From Triplophysa rosa (lineage: Eukaryota > Chordata > Actinopteri > Cypriniformes > Nemacheilidae): DNA of 64,000 nucleotides. Below the pieces are notes generated by a model. The model was given only the letters and a program-made list of their open reading frames with translations. It was not told the DNA's origin and ran no database searches. The stretch covers positions 115,255 to 179,254 of the forward strand of contig NW_026634424.1 of the NCBI RefSeq assembly GCF_024868665.1, given 5' to 3'. Position 1 is the first letter of the stretch. Each line of letters opens with the position of its first letter. Positions 11,064 through 24,791 of the stretch are shown here, piece by piece. A program made the position numbers and the translations under genes.

Positions 11064-12090
11064 AAGGGTGTGCAAAGCAGCCGGTATTTGCATCTGTATT
11101 TGTATTTGTTGAGGGGGGGGAAGTATTTGTATTTGTATTTGTATTCGAGTAAAATTCAAAATAGGCGTAAAAATCCAGTTTTTTGCGTTACACTTCTAAT
11201 TTACGTTATAGTGTACGTAAACAGAGCGAACATGAGAGCACCCGACTGCAGACGTCAATAATGCAGCGTAATGGAATAATCTCCCGATCAAGCTCCGCTT
11301 CCCGAAAGTTATAAACTGCCTCCGGAACCCAGTTAAGGTACAAAAATCTATTCAACAAAAATAGTGATGCACTCAGTGAAGTCTTTTTTCGCTCAGCCGA
11401 GCCTTCTCTGTTGCTGTGTGGAGCAGCCTGTCTCAGTCACCTCTTTGCATTTCCAGTTCTTTTTGTCAAAACGTCATACAACATTTGCTCTCCTCCAAGT
11501 TGATATTAAAAAAATTAGCCTTTCAGTTTCAGTGTCTTTCATACAGTGTCTTTCTATGTCTTTTAGTTCAGTTGAATTTATTAGCTTTGAAAAAGCTATG
11601 CGAAATATGCAATGCTGTCCTCGAAATGGACATTTAGAATGGTTAAAGTCAAAACGGCAGCACGCACTGGATGAAAAGCTTTGTATCTACAACTCGCAGG
11701 TATTGCGCACCCATAGGCAGGATCTAACTAGATTTTTTATTGTGTTATAGTTAAAAATGTCTGGCTCTCAATGAAAAAGGCAGTGCGCGGCTGACGTGTG
11801 CGGACATGGATTTCTTCGCGCACTCGTTATGTGCGAATGTGCCGCTTTTACAAGTATGATTTGGTTAGCCTACCACGTTGCATATAGATCAGGTTATCCG
11901 CGATTATCTCTGATAAAAAAGTAAATTGGTAAAACTTAAACTTGAGAAGAAAACTGGGGCATGGCGGAGTGCCGCTTCTTAACACCAGAAGAGCCGCACA
12001 CTGAAACAGAACAGAGCGAGACCTCAGCCTATGTGCCGTGTCGCAACCTCGAATTGTCCAAAATTTAGGCTATAATCTAAACCACATCGA
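11064..12090. other. Non-coding; degenerate (TATTTG)n at start
   Basis: Directly after LINE A, gggtgtgcaaagcagccggt leads into a tatttg-type hexamer array (11086-11150), a start seen in fish hAT-like repeats, but no matching right end was found. The rest has no recognised gene. Confidence 0.4.
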
Positions 12091-12375
12091 CAAAATAAAC
12101 AGGTAGGATGATTTTACAATGCAAAATACCCTGTCAGATAGTCCTACCAGTTTAAAATGAACACGTTAAATAAATTTACATCGTAAATACCCTGTCAGAT
12201 TATCCTACCAGCATAAAAGAAACATGTATGATTAATTTACAGCGCAATACCCTATAATTGTACTACCAGTACTAAATAAATATGTAGGCATAGAATGATT
12301 TAACAACAAAAATACACAATCAGATTCCCGTAGCAGTATAAAATAAACAAGTAGGATGATTTTATAGCGCAAGAA
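12091..12375. repeat. Tandem repeat, about 60-bp unit x 5
   Basis: Five diverged units start at roughly 12091, 12152, 12213, 12271 and 12338. Each has a taaaataaac(a/g)-like start, gatgatttta, and (in the first four) an accctgtcaga-tagtcctaccag-like end. No coding. Confidence 0.8.
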
Positions 12376-13584
<1,209 letters not shown>

Positions 13585-15295
13585 TTTATTTTCTGGTTCT
13601 TCATGTTTCAACACCTAATACTAAAGATAAAACACTTTTTAAATTGATTCTAGCTATTGTATATAGGCCTCCAGGGCACCACACAGATTTTATTAAAGAA
13701 TTTGGTGGGTTCTTATCAGAACTAGTACTGGCCGCAGATAGACTCCTTGTCGTTGGTGACTTTAACATCCACGTAGATAACGTTACAGATGCCTTAGGAA
13801 TGGCTTTCAAAGACACTCTTAACTCCATGGGCATTAGTCAACATGTGTCAGGACCCACTCACCTTCGTAATCATACTTTAGATTTAATACTGTTTACGGT
13901 ATAAATGTGGACGACGTTAAAATCCTTCAGCAGGTGAAGACATTGATCATCGGATAGTTCTCTGGCACGAATAACTATGTTCAATATGTAGAACAATAAC
14001 TTCAACTACCAAAGATGCGTTTCTCGATAATCTGCCCGAATTGTCTCAAATCATGAGAAATAACGTTGAAGATCTTGACATTACCACTGAAAATTTTAAT
14101 TCCACCTTCTCGGTAACGCTAGACAAAGTTGCTCCACTACGTTTAAAGAAGATTAAAAATGGCAGCCCCACACCGTGGTATAATGAACACACTCAGGCTC
14201 TAAAGAAAGCGGCCCGAAAAATGGAGCGCAACTTTAAGAAAACTAAATTAGAGGTATTTCGTACAGCATGGAAGGATAGTATTCGAAAATACAGGAAAGC
14301 CCTAAATAACTTCTAGATCCGCCTACTTTTCATCACTAATAGAAGAAAACCAGCACAACCCTAGGTTTTTATTAACACGGTGGCTAAATTAACAAAAAAT
14401 AAATCGTCAGTGACTTCTGATCCTGTATATCAGCATAGCAGTGATGAATTTATGAACTACTTCACATATAAAATCCAAGATATTAGAGAAAAAAATTATA
14501 ACAATGCAATCAGAAGTGAAACCCACTGAACAAACTAACTACAGCGCCCTTAAGGAGAAAATGCAATTATTTTATACCGTAGATCAAGATGAGCTGTCTA
14601 AAATTATTAGATCATCTAAATCAACAACATGCATACTAGACCCTATACCTACAAATCTACTGAAAGAGATGCTCCCAGAAATTATAGATCCTCTTCTTGG
14701 TATTATTAACTCATCTCTGACATTAGGACATGTGCCTAAAGCATATAAAGTGGCTGTTATAAGGCCCCTTGTCAAAAAACCCCAACTCGACCCTAGAGAA
14801 CTAGGAACTACAGGCCTATATCGAATCTACCTTTCATATCTAAAGTATTTGGAAAAAGTAGTTTCAACTCTAATTATGCTCCTTCCTCCAAAGGAATGAC
14901 ATCAATGAAGAATTCCAGTCTGGATTTAGAGCATGTCACAGTACAGAGACTGCTTTGATCAGAGTTACAAATGATCTGCTATTGGCGTCTGACCGAGGTT
15001 GTATCTCGTTATTGGTGCTGCTAGACCTTAGTGCTGCATTCGATACCATTGACCACAGCACACTCCTACATAGACTCGAAAATTATGTCGGCATTAAGGG
15101 AATAGCTTTGAAATGGTTTAAATCTTATTTATCCGACCGTTTCTTCAATATCTTATTGTACGCAAGTAATTACCAATGAGATGTGTCACGCAAATGATCG
15201 CAAGTGCGCAGTGGAAACTGACAGTACCACTAAGCCGGGCTCGGTCTTAGGGCCTCTGCTCTTCGCATTATACATGCTACGCTCTAGGAGACTAC
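13585..15295 (+). pseudogene. L2-clade LINE copy 1, 5' part (EN and RT start)
   Basis: Endonuclease C-terminal half: AIVYRPPGHHTDF, the catalytic VVGDFNIHVDN and THLRNHTLDLIL. Then the linker (PWYNEHTQALKKAARKMER), RT N-terminus (SKSTTCILDPIPTNLLKEM), [15 protein letters not shown] (catalytic block A) and [12 protein letters not shown]. It ends around GPLLFALYML just before the Rex1-like element. Many frameshifts. The downstream half of the same LINE starts at 17879, with about 45 residues, including the expected catalytic YADD box, missing at the junction. Confidence 0.8.
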
Positions 15296-17878
15296 TGAAT
15301 TAAGCGACACGGATTAGAGCTTTCCACTGTCTATGGCCTTGATGTATCACTCCAACCTTTTATCTCCTCGAGCCTCAGAAACACAGCTAGTTCCAGCGGA
15401 ACCCTAACCTGGAGATATGCATAGTCGATAACGGGATGCATACCACTCTGTTCCCAGAGCAGCTCTGGGTCTCTCTGATCATTGCCTGGTTCATCTTCTT
15501 CTGACCTACAGACAGAAGCTTAAATCTGCCAAGCCTGTAGCAAGAACAGCAAAGAGATGGAGCAGCGAAACAGAGCGGGCCTTACAAGCCTGTTTCGACT
15601 GCACGGATTGGAGTGTCTTTGAAGCTGCAGCCACTGATCTGGATGAGTTAACTGACACAGTGACATCCTACATCAGCTTCTGTGAGGACATGTGTATTCC
15701 CACCAGGACTCGCTTAACATACAACAATGACAAACCATGGTTTACAATGAAACTGAGACAGCTTCGTCAGGCCAAAGAAGATGCTTACAGAAGTGGGGAC
15801 AAAGTCTTGTATAATCAGGCCAAAAACACACTGACAAAGGAGATAAGAGCAGCTAAGAGAAGCTACTCTGAAAAGCTGAAGAACCAGTTTTCACCAACGA
15901 CCCTGCATCGTGTGGAAAGGCCTGAAAGACATTACCAACTACAAGCCATCATCACCCTCAGTCTATGTTGTAATCAATCGACTGGCTGACGACCTGAACG
16001 ACTTCTATTGTCGTTTTGAAATGCAGAGTCTCACCCTTCACACCCGCCCTGACCCTATCTCTGCTATACCATTAACACCTCCTCTTGACATCTCAACCTG
16101 CACTTAAGATCTGCGAAGAGGATGTTTGCCAGCTTTTCCGCAAACAAAAGATCAGAAAAGCACCAGGCCCAGACAATGTCTCACCCTCCTGCCTGAAAGT
16201 CTGGTGCGAGCAGCTGTCGCCCATCTTCACTAATATTTTTAACAGATCTTTGGAGCAGTGTGAAGTCCCTTCATGCTTCAAACGCTCCACCATCATCCCT
16301 GTACAGAAGAAACCCAAAATATCTGGACTTAATGACTACAGGCCTGTTGCTTTAACATCTGTGGTCATGAAGTCATTTGAGAGACTTGTACTGGCCCACC
16401 TGAAGGACATCACCAGACCACTTCTTGATCCCCTCCAGTTTGCTTACCGAGCAAACAGGTCTGTGGACGATGCAGTAAACATGGGACTGCATTACATCCT
16501 ACAACACCTAGACAGACCAGGGACTTACGTCAGGATCCTGTTTGTAGACTTCAGCTCGGCCTTCAACACCATAATCCCAGACCTCCTCCTGCCCAAGCTT
16601 ACCCAGCTCTCTGTGCCAACCTCTACCTGTCAGTGGATTATTAACTTCCTGTCGAACAGGCAGCAGCTAGTGAGGTTGGGAAAATTTAAATCCAGCACAT
16701 GTACCATCAGCACCGGAGCTCCTCAAGGATGTGTTCTTTCTCCACTGCTATATTCACTCTACACAAACGAATGCACCTCTACAGACCCTTCTGTCAAACT
16801 CCTGAAGTTTGCAGATGACACCACAGTCATTGGCCTTATTCAAGACGGTGATGAATCTGCCTACAGAAAGGAGGTTGCTCAGCTGGCTGCCTGGTGTAGT
16901 CAAAACAACCTAGAGCTGAATGCATTCAAGACAGTGGATGATGATAGTGGATTTCAGAAGGAACCCTCCATCACTTCCTCCCCTCACCATCCTGGACAGC
17001 ACTGTGGATACTGTGGAGTCATTCAGGTTCCTGGGCTCCACCATCTCTCAGGACCTGAAGTGGGAGTCCCACATAGACTCCATTGTAAAGAAGGCCCAGC
17101 AGAGGTTATACTTCCTCCGTCAATTGAGGAAGTTCAACCTACCACAGGAGCTACTGACCCAGTTCTACTCAGTGGTCATCGAATCTGTTCTGTGCACTTC
17201 AATTACTGTTTGGTATGGCTCGGCCACCAAATCAGACCTACGAAGACTACAACGGACAGTTCGTAGTGCTGAGAAAATTATTGGTGCTCCTCTGCCCACA
17301 CTTCAGGACCTGTACGATTCCAGAGTGAAAAACAGGGCAAGAAAAATCATCATTGACTCCACACACCCAGCACACAAACTCTTTGATCTGCTGCCCTCTG
17401 GCCGGCGCTTTAGAGCACCTGAACACCAGGACTTCCAGACACAGAAGCAGCTTCTTCCCCCAGGCAATCTCCCTCCTAAACAGATAACTGCTCCTTAAGA
17501 GCAATATTCCACTTCCACTACTCCTATAGTGTGCACTATAGTGCCTTATTATATCTTACATCTTATGTATACATGTATATAACACTACCTCCACTTACTA
17601 AATTATCCATTTGCACAAGTGTACATACAATCTGTTAATATGTTTATTCTACTATATACTACCCTGTACAATGTCTCTTATATGTTATTATCCCCCATTT
17701 TCTGTAAAATAGTCTTTATTTTATATATGCACAATTTAGAATGTTTTAGACTGTAAATCGTATTATATTGTATTGTCATTGTGTTGAATGTCTGTACTAG
17801 AAGCTTCCAACACCAAAGAAAATTCCTTGTGTGTGCAAGCACACTTGGCAATAAAGCTCTTCTGATTCTGATTCTGAA
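15296..17878 (+). mobile_element. Rex1/CR1-type LINE inserted in L2 copy 1
   Basis: 5'-truncated non-LTR retrotransposon. The long frame 16085-17266 holds the RT: KAPGPDNVSPSCLKVW, NDYRPVALTSVVMKSFERLV, FVDFSSAFNTIIP, TGAPQGCVLSPLLYSLY and the catalytic KFADDTTVIGL. A frameshift near 16940 moves the C-terminus into 16920-17498 (FRFLGSTISQDLKWESHIDS, HKLFDLLPSGRRFR). The endonuclease tail is decayed (15470-15990). The 3' end has aataaa and terminates in ttctgattctgattctgaat, a short tandem tail typical of the family. The exact 5' junction is uncertain. Confidence 0.8.
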
Positions 17879-19592
17879 TTCTGTTTCTGATAATAAAAAA
17901 CTGGATGAGTAACAACTTTTTATTACTGAACTCGGACAAAACGGAAGTGTTACTTATTGGACCGAAAACTGCTATAAGTAACAACCAAGAATACTGTTTA
18001 ACTATTGACGGATGTTCCATAAAACCCTCGTCGTCAGCAAAGAATCTTGGCGTTCTATTCGATAGTAATCTGTCATTTGAGAGCCACGTCGCCAACACCT
18101 GTAAAATTGCGTTTTTCCATTTAAGAATATATCTAAACTACGTCATATGCTGTCAATCTCAGATGCAGAGAAGTTAATTCATGCATTCATGACATCAAGA
18201 CTAGATTACTGTAATGCACTGTTAGGTGGTTGCCCGCAGGCTTATTACAAAAACTCCAATTGGTCCAAAACGCGGCAGCTCGAGTTCTTACACGTACAAA
18301 AAAGTATGAACATATTAGCCCGGTTCTGTCAACCTTGCACTGGTTACCTATAAAGCATCGCGTTAACTTTAAAATCTTGCTTATTACCTATAAAGCCTTA
18401 CATGGTTTAGCTCCTCAGTACTTGAATGAACTCCTTTTGTATTACAGTCCTTCACGTGCATTACGCTCTCAGGCGTCCTGTCAGTTGGTAATACCTAGAA
18501 TTTCAAAATCAAGTGCAGGTGGTAGATCCTTTTCCTATCTAGCGCCTAAACTTTGGAATAGTCTTCCCTGCACTGTCCGGGAGGCAGACACACTCTGTCA
18601 GTTTAAATCTAGACTAAAGACGCATCTTTTTAATCTTGCATACACTACTCTTCCATAATATAAATCTTCAGAGGGTTTAGGCTGCATTAGTTAGATCAAC
18701 CGGAACCAAAAACACAACTGATGTACTTGTTGCATCAAAGAGTACAGAACAGTACTCTACTCTCAGCCAGTCTTGTCTCATTGTTCCAAGGTTACCACAG
18801 CGAGCAGGATGCAGTTCATGGCCTGACCTGATGGTAGAGCGGAGAATGGGAAGTGGGGACCTGACAAGAGCTGAGATGATAGAGCTGGATAAAGAAGGAC
18901 GCGGTCTCTTGACATGTCTTCACCACAAAACTTCAAATGCTATTAGATTATTAATGATAATCTTAAACTATAATTTATTTTATTATTAAGTTTATTTATT
19001 TTATTTAGCCTTGTTGTGCAAGTTCTCTGGAGCTTGTGCAGAGGCAGCAGCTTTTGCCAGAGGGGAACTGGAATCCCCTGGTTGGGCCTGGGTTCTCCTG
19101 AGGTTTTTTTTCTCGATTAGAGTTTTGGGTTCCTCGCCACCGTTTGCATACTGTTTTTGCACTATCTGCCTGACCGGGGGGGCTGCTTTAGAATTTTAAA
19201 GTTTTACTTAATTAATATTGCATATAGGAATTTATAGTCTGTTATATTTGACCTGTGCTTCTCTCTCCTTTATCCTAAATTAAAGTGTGCTCTCACTGAG
19301 CGGTGTGTGTGTGTGGTGGCGTACTTGTCTGTGTACGACGTGTGTGTGTGTGTGTGTGTGCGTGCGTGCGCATCCGTGTGTGTGTGTGTCTCTTGTCTAT
19401 GTGTGTTAGTGACGTGTAGCGTGATTCTGTGTGTGGAGTGTTTTGTTGTGGGTTGTCTGTCTTCTGTGTTTTCAACCTTTCTTGTTTTTGCAGGTACAAC
19501 TTTATTGTTTTGCTTTAGTCAATATGTCTCATGTCAGCTGCTTTGTAACAATGAAAATTGTAAAAGCGCTATATAAATAAAGTTGAGTTGAT
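17879..19592 (+). mobile_element. L2-clade LINE copy 1, 3' part and 3'UTR
   Basis: RT C-terminus from KNWMSNNFLLLNSDKTEVLL through YCNALLGGCP and RVLTRTKKYEHISPVL to FKSRLKTHLFNLAY (stop near 18658), with frameshifts near 18120 and 18235. The 3'UTR has one copy of a 107-bp unit (about 18818-18925), a (GT)n tract (19303-19385) and the tail gcgctatataaataaagttg, agttgattg. The uninterrupted aatcttaaactataat near 18960-18975 is the empty site for the TTAA element in copy 2. Confidence 0.85.
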
Positions 19593-20199
19593 TGTTAGGT
19601 TTCACACAGATGACCACTGTACCGTGCCATATCCAAGACTCTGGCCACGGTTCATTCCGTATCTACTTTGCGCGAGGATATCTGGACCACTGAGAAGTAG
19701 CACATTCGGATAGCGACTATGGGACAGAAACTTGTCATTAACCAATCACAAGACGATCTTTCCTGATCGTCTGGAGATCCAAACAGAACGAATTACAGGA
19801 TGGCAGTGAACACCAAGGATTAGCGTCGGTCCATTACAAATCACAACAGAAAAACTAGATTAGTCAGATACACCTGACCATAACTGAAAAGATGAAGAGT
19901 CAAAATCAAAAACCTAGCAAAAAACATCTGGCCTGGGATAGTTAACGAATGAGAGACAACGAAACAGTAATCACTGGCTTAAGACATAAGTGTATGGAAC
20001 CTCCGCCATTGATGGCTTGTACGCCTACTTTAAGAGATAAATGACTAACACTAAGCATTGCTGTGAGTTGTAACCTTAAATTATTCGTAGTTATACGCTC
20101 AACTGCTTGATGAGTCTGTCAAGTGAGCTGCATTCTGAACATAGACTGTGTGAGGCACAAGGTCTGTGTCACAACAGACGTATTGCCGACGAGGATATA
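19593..20199. other. No gene recognised; small palindrome
   Basis: Unassigned. A perfect 8-bp inverted repeat agacgatc/gatcgtct (19751-19758, 19765-19772) has a 6-nt loop. No coding or RNA gene supported. Confidence 0.5.
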
Positions 20200-20233
20200 T
20201 ACACTCACCTAAAGGATTATTAGGAACACCATA

Positions 20234-21895
20234 CTAATACGGTGTTTGACCCCCTTTCGCCTTCAGAACTGCCTTAATTCTACGTGGCATTGATTCAACA
20301 AGGTGCTGAAAGCATTCTTTAGAAATGTTGGCCCATATTGATAGGATAGCATCTTGCAGTTGATGGAGATTTGTGGGATGCACATCCAGGGCACGAAGCT
20401 CCCGTTCCACCACATCCCAAAGATGTTCTATCGGGTTGAGATCTGGTGACTGTGGGGGCCATTCTAGTACAGTGAACTCATTGTCATGTTCAAGAAACCA
20501 ATTTGAAATGATTCGAGCTTTGTGACATGGTGCATTATCCTGCTGGAAGTAGCCATTAGAGGATGGGTACATGGTGGTCATAAAGGGATGGACATGGTCA
20601 GAAACAATGCTCAGGTAGGCCGTGGCATTTAAACGATGCCCAATTGGCACTAAGGGGCCTAAAGTGTGCCNGTGGAATTGTTGAAGTTCGTTTACAGTGG
20701 CAAGGTAGGTAAAATGACTGTGTATTTGGCAATAGATAAAGTCCCGTTAACCAATTGAACTAAGACTCCTCGCGAGCTATGAGCCAGAGATAATGACAAA
20801 CAATCTGATTATTTGTAAATTTCGTAAATCTGAATTATTGACAAGTGTTTTTTAACAAAACTGAATATTATATGGGAGTTAAAATAGTTTTGAATTAGAT
20901 TTTGATTTCGAATTTGAATTTTTTTACTTGAATATTGAACATTTGAAATTTAACACAATTGCTTTTTTTAAGGCAGATTTTATAGGCATGCATTTTCAAA
21001 CAACATATTTTTTGCTCTGAATTCTTAGATTGCAAATATCCAGTTTTTTTTTAATACAGCCTCACGTTTTCAAGATGAAGAAGAAATTCGGAACATCAAA
21101 TTCAATTTTCTAAAATTCAAAACGCAGAAATTCAGATCGTACAGAAAGTAGGTCAGAGGTCGTCCACAGGGAAGAGTAGAAGATCTCGGAAAAGTCAAAC
21201 GGAGCGCTTTGGCCACAATGGCCAGTTATTTGTTCTTATTATCCAATCAAACTCCAAACATGCTGTTTTGGAGAGTGGAACTTCTTACATTAAGAAAACA
21301 TCCCCCACACCATTACACCACCACCACCAGCCTGCACAGTGGTAACAAGGCATGATGGATCCATGTTCTCATTCTGTTTACGCCAAATTCTGACTCTACC
21401 ATTTGAATGTCTCAACAGAAATCGAGACTCATCAGACCAGGCAACATTTTTCCAGTCTTCAACTGTCCAATTTTGGTGAGCTCGTGCAAATTGTAGCCTC
21501 TTTTTCCTATTTGTAGTGGAGATGAGTGGTACCCGGTGGGGTCTTCTGCTGTTGTAGCCCATCTGCCTCAAGGTTGTGCGTGTTGTGGCTTCACAAATGC
21601 TTTGCTGCATACCTCGGTTGTAACGAGTGGTTATTTCAGTCAAAGTTGCTCTTCTATCAGCTTGAATCAGTCGGCCCATTCTCCTCTGACCTCTAGCATC
21701 AACAAGGCATTTTCGCCCACAGGACTGCCGCATACTGGATGTTTTTCCCTTTTCACACCATTCTTTGTAAACCCTAGAAATGGTTGTGCGTGAAAATCCC
21801 AGTAACTGAGCAGATTGTGAAATACTCAGACCGGCCCGTCTGGCACCAACAACCATGCCACGCTCAAAATTGCTTAAATCACCTTTCTTTCCCAT
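20234..21895 (-). pseudogene. Tc1 transposase, split by insert
   Basis: A cut-and-paste transposase acting on the TIRs. N-terminal 201 residues (21290-21895): KGDLSNFERGMVVGARRAGL and LLGFSRTTISRVYKEW form the paired-like helix-turn-helix DNA-binding region; WSDESRFLL holds the first catalytic Asp; GGGGVMVWG follows. The C-terminal 138 residues (20234-20650) have FQQDNAPCH (second Asp) and SPDLNPIEHLWD (Asp and catalytic Glu, DD34E). The parts adjoin the 621-bp extra segment; both are open and together match the usual length of about 340 residues. The insert gives an early stop. Confidence 0.85.
20671..21291. other. 621-bp extra segment in Tc1, begins with N
   Basis: Position 20671 is an N. 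The 621 bp up to 21291 are AT-rich, match no Tc1 sequence and show no TIR or tail. The Tc1 frame resumes directly on each side. It is either a true insertion or an assembly artefact at a closed gap. Confidence 0.6.
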
Positions 21896-22045
21896 TCTGA
21901 CATTCAGTTTGGAGTTCAGGAGATTGTCTTGACCAGGACCACACCCCTAAATGCATTGAAGCAACTGCCATGTGATTGGTTGATTAGATAATTGCATTAA
22001 TGAGAAATTGAACAGGTGTTCCTAATAATCCTTTAGGTGAGTGTA

Positions 22046-23215
22046 ATTTGATGAGTGTAATAAAGGCTAAATTTCTCCCAAAGGCACGCTCACACACACT
22101 GAGAGAGAAACAGATGTAATGTTTTATTTTAGCTGCATAAACGTTTGCGCTTGTGACAGTTGTGTGATTCCTCTCATCGGGCCATATCCTCTGCAGGACT
22201 ACATTTTTCAAATACGCTACGAGTGATTTGTGTCATAAATCAGTGCCTTATGTCACTTTTAATCTGATGATTGGGTATTAAAACCACCTCAATAGATTTT
22301 AAAGGAACAGTACTTGAGATGTTGAACGAGTAAAAGTGACTTGTCAGTGGAAATGGGGTCAGTTTTGGCTCTGGAACACACTAGTGGAAAAATAGGATGT
22401 TTTTAGAAGAAGGGTTTTCATGTAGGAAATACTTTACAAGTAAGTTTTTAATCATTGCATATAACACATTAAAGCGGCAATTCCCCGTGATGCCAATTTT
22501 CAAACTTTAGTTAGTGTGTAATGTTGCTGTTAGAGCATAAACAATATCTGCAAAATGATCAAGCTCAAAGTTCAATGCGAAGCGAGATATTGTTTTTAAC
22601 AGAATTCGCTTTTCAAGGACTACAGAGAACACTGGAATCGGACTACAGCCCTATACTTCCCAGGTAAATGATGTCACTATTCCGAGTTTTTGAAAAACCT
22701 CTGCCCAAAGGAATACGCCAAAAAAGGGGAGAGGCCTTCCTTAGAGAAGAGGAAGAGCCGCTGGAGTAGTGTTTGGTTATCAGAGATTGTAAAAATTGAC
22801 GGAGCTGCACAATTAATTACTTTCACTTTCATCACAGTCCTACAGCTGTTAATAAGAATTCCGCTACAGACATTCTAAGAAAACCATCAAATAACAGCTT
22901 TCATGACTTTAACATCGGCTGTGAAAGCTGTTCTGTGTAATACACTGATATTGTGTGTTTGTGTGCGCATACCTCTAAAACATTTCTATGAAACGTCCTT
23001 TGAAGTCTTGCTTGCAAATGTCTCCTAGTCAATCTGCTTGTTTTATTATCCAACTTAGGTCCAATATAAAAAGGCAAAGTTAATGCTTCTGTTATTAGTG
23101 TTAATTAATATAACCAGTCTGACCCAATCGGTCCGGTGTCATTTCCCTTGCCATAGTAGGAAAAAAATTGCGATCTCTAACAAAGATTGACGTTTGCACA
23201 TGCACTAGCAGACCT
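22046..23215. other. Mostly unassigned; TTAA-type repeat left end
   Basis: At 22469-22472 ttaa is followed by agcggcaattccccgtgatg and about 230 bp that resemble a common teleost TTAA-type non-autonomous element (to about 22700). I cannot find its right terminus. No gene elsewhere. Confidence 0.4.
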
Positions 23216-23216
23216 C

Positions 23217-24791
23217 CATTCCCTTTCTGTCGGTCTCTCGACGTTGTGTCGAGCCGACAGATGGGGTTCGTCCTTGAGAACCTATCGCTTTCGACTTCTT
23301 TAGAAAAGGCCAATGAAATTGGCGAATGAAATTTGCATGCCAAACTCCGCCCCCGGATATCCGGGTATAAAAGGGAGATGGCGTGCTGCATTCACTCACC
23401 TTTTTTTCTTCTGAGCCTTAACACTGATCGACTTCGAGACTTCAACTCTCTGCTGGAATCTTACGACGTGGTGCAGAGAGTTGTTAGAGTCTTACGACTG
23501 CCCCTTCCTGCAGCGACTTCCCCTGGGCGTCTCGGCAGTTCCAGAAGTGATTGAGTTTTTTCTCTAAAAGTGGCATGTCCCGCTGTTCTCGTGGGTGCAA
23601 CACACTCACCGAGGAGGGGGACGGACACGAGGTCTGCTTCCAGTACGCTGGGGCAGCCCTTGTGGATACGTCCTGCCTGCACTGCGGGCGGTTGACGATT
23701 CAGACGTCGAGTCACGGGTGGCTGTGTTCCCACGGGACTCAGCCACCACCTCGTCTGCTTCCCGTTCCGTGACAGCAGTGGCTACGGCCCTGCCGTTCGC
23801 TACGGCGAGCAGCAAGGGTGATATGAGAATTACTGTGAGCGCTAATCCGTCAGCCACCGGCTCGCCGGTTCGCATCTCGTCTCGCGCGTCTGACCGTTCC
23901 CCATGAGACGGTCCCACCGTCTTGTTCCTCAACCACGTATTCAGAAATGGTGCGTAATGATGAGATGTCCGTTGCAGCATCGGAGGGTGACTTACTGGCA
24001 TCTGACTCCGACGATTCCTCGGAGCTCCCTCCCTCGGGGGGTCGAGACCAGGAAGTTAGCCATGCTTTCCCGGGACGCCGGCATTGGGTTGCAGTGCACC
24101 GCACTGCCTCTCCCAAGGCTCGCGACTGGATACATGGTACCTCGGGTTTGAGAGCGGCTCCAAGCCGCACTCGCCCTCAGTGCCGTGTTTTCCCTGAAGT
24201 GCATGAGGAACTTAGTAGGACCTGGAACGCCCCCTTTCGGCGTGTGCACATCAACTAGTTCCATCGCTCTTTCTTCCCTCGATGGTCGGGCAGCTAGAGG
24301 ATACGTTGATGTCCCCCAGGGGTTCGACCTAGACTCCCGTCCAAAGCATGTAGGTTTTTTCGTCATCTTAGGTGTCGAGAGCTTACTCTGCTGCGGGCCA
24401 AGCTGTCCCCTCTCTCCACGCTATGGCCATCCTGCAGGTCCATCAGGCGTTGAGAGAGCTCCACGAGGGAAAGACCGACCCAGCGCTTACACAGGAACTC
24501 CGCGCCATCACCGACCTCATTCTACAGGTGACCAAGGTGACCGCGCGGGCCCTGGGTCGGGCGATGTCCACAATTGTGGTCCAGGAGAGACACCTCTGGC
24601 TGAATCTTGCACAGATGAGTAATGCCTAGAAAGTCCGCTTTCTCGACGCACCCATCTCGCAAGGGGGGTTGTTTTGGTGATACTGTCGAGCCGCAGTTCT
24701 CGACAGTAAAGAAGCAGACAGAGGATGTCCGCCGCGATTCAGCCACCCTCTGGCCGTCGAGATCCCGTGCACCGTCTGCTTCCCAGCAGCC
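23217..24791 (+). mobile_element. DIRS copy 2, 5' segment (terminus, Gag)
   Basis: Begins with the terminal block ctgtcggtctctcgacgttg and promoter-like gggtataaaaggg (23364-23376). The frame at 23575-23700 has the Cys/His segment (RCSRGCNTL, GDGHEVCFQYAG, TSCLHCGRL). The Gag core is at 24372-24680 (LHEGKTDPALTQELRAITDL, RALGRAMSTIVVQERHLWLN). It is cut at 24791 by an 18-bp-TIR element and resumes at 32056. Confidence 0.8.

Larger units (their letters stand above)
20202..22043 (-). mobile_element. Tc1/mariner transposon
   Basis: TIRs of about 29 bp: cactcacctaaaggattatt at 20202 and its complement ending at 22043, flanked by TA on both sides (20200-20201, 22044-22045). The minus strand encodes a DD34E transposase in two parts. 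At 20671-21291 the element carries 621 bp of extra DNA that begins with an ambiguous base. Without it the length would be about 1.22 kb, normal for the family. Confidence 0.9.

Noticed and set aside
11086..11150. Telomere-like or regulatory hexamer array (tatttg)n
   Set aside because: Short, degenerate and at the start of an unassigned repeat; nothing indicates a telomeric or regulatory role.
22690..22878. Possible small gene at the end of a TTAA-type repeat
   Set aside because: Lies partly inside repeat sequence and has no family motif.
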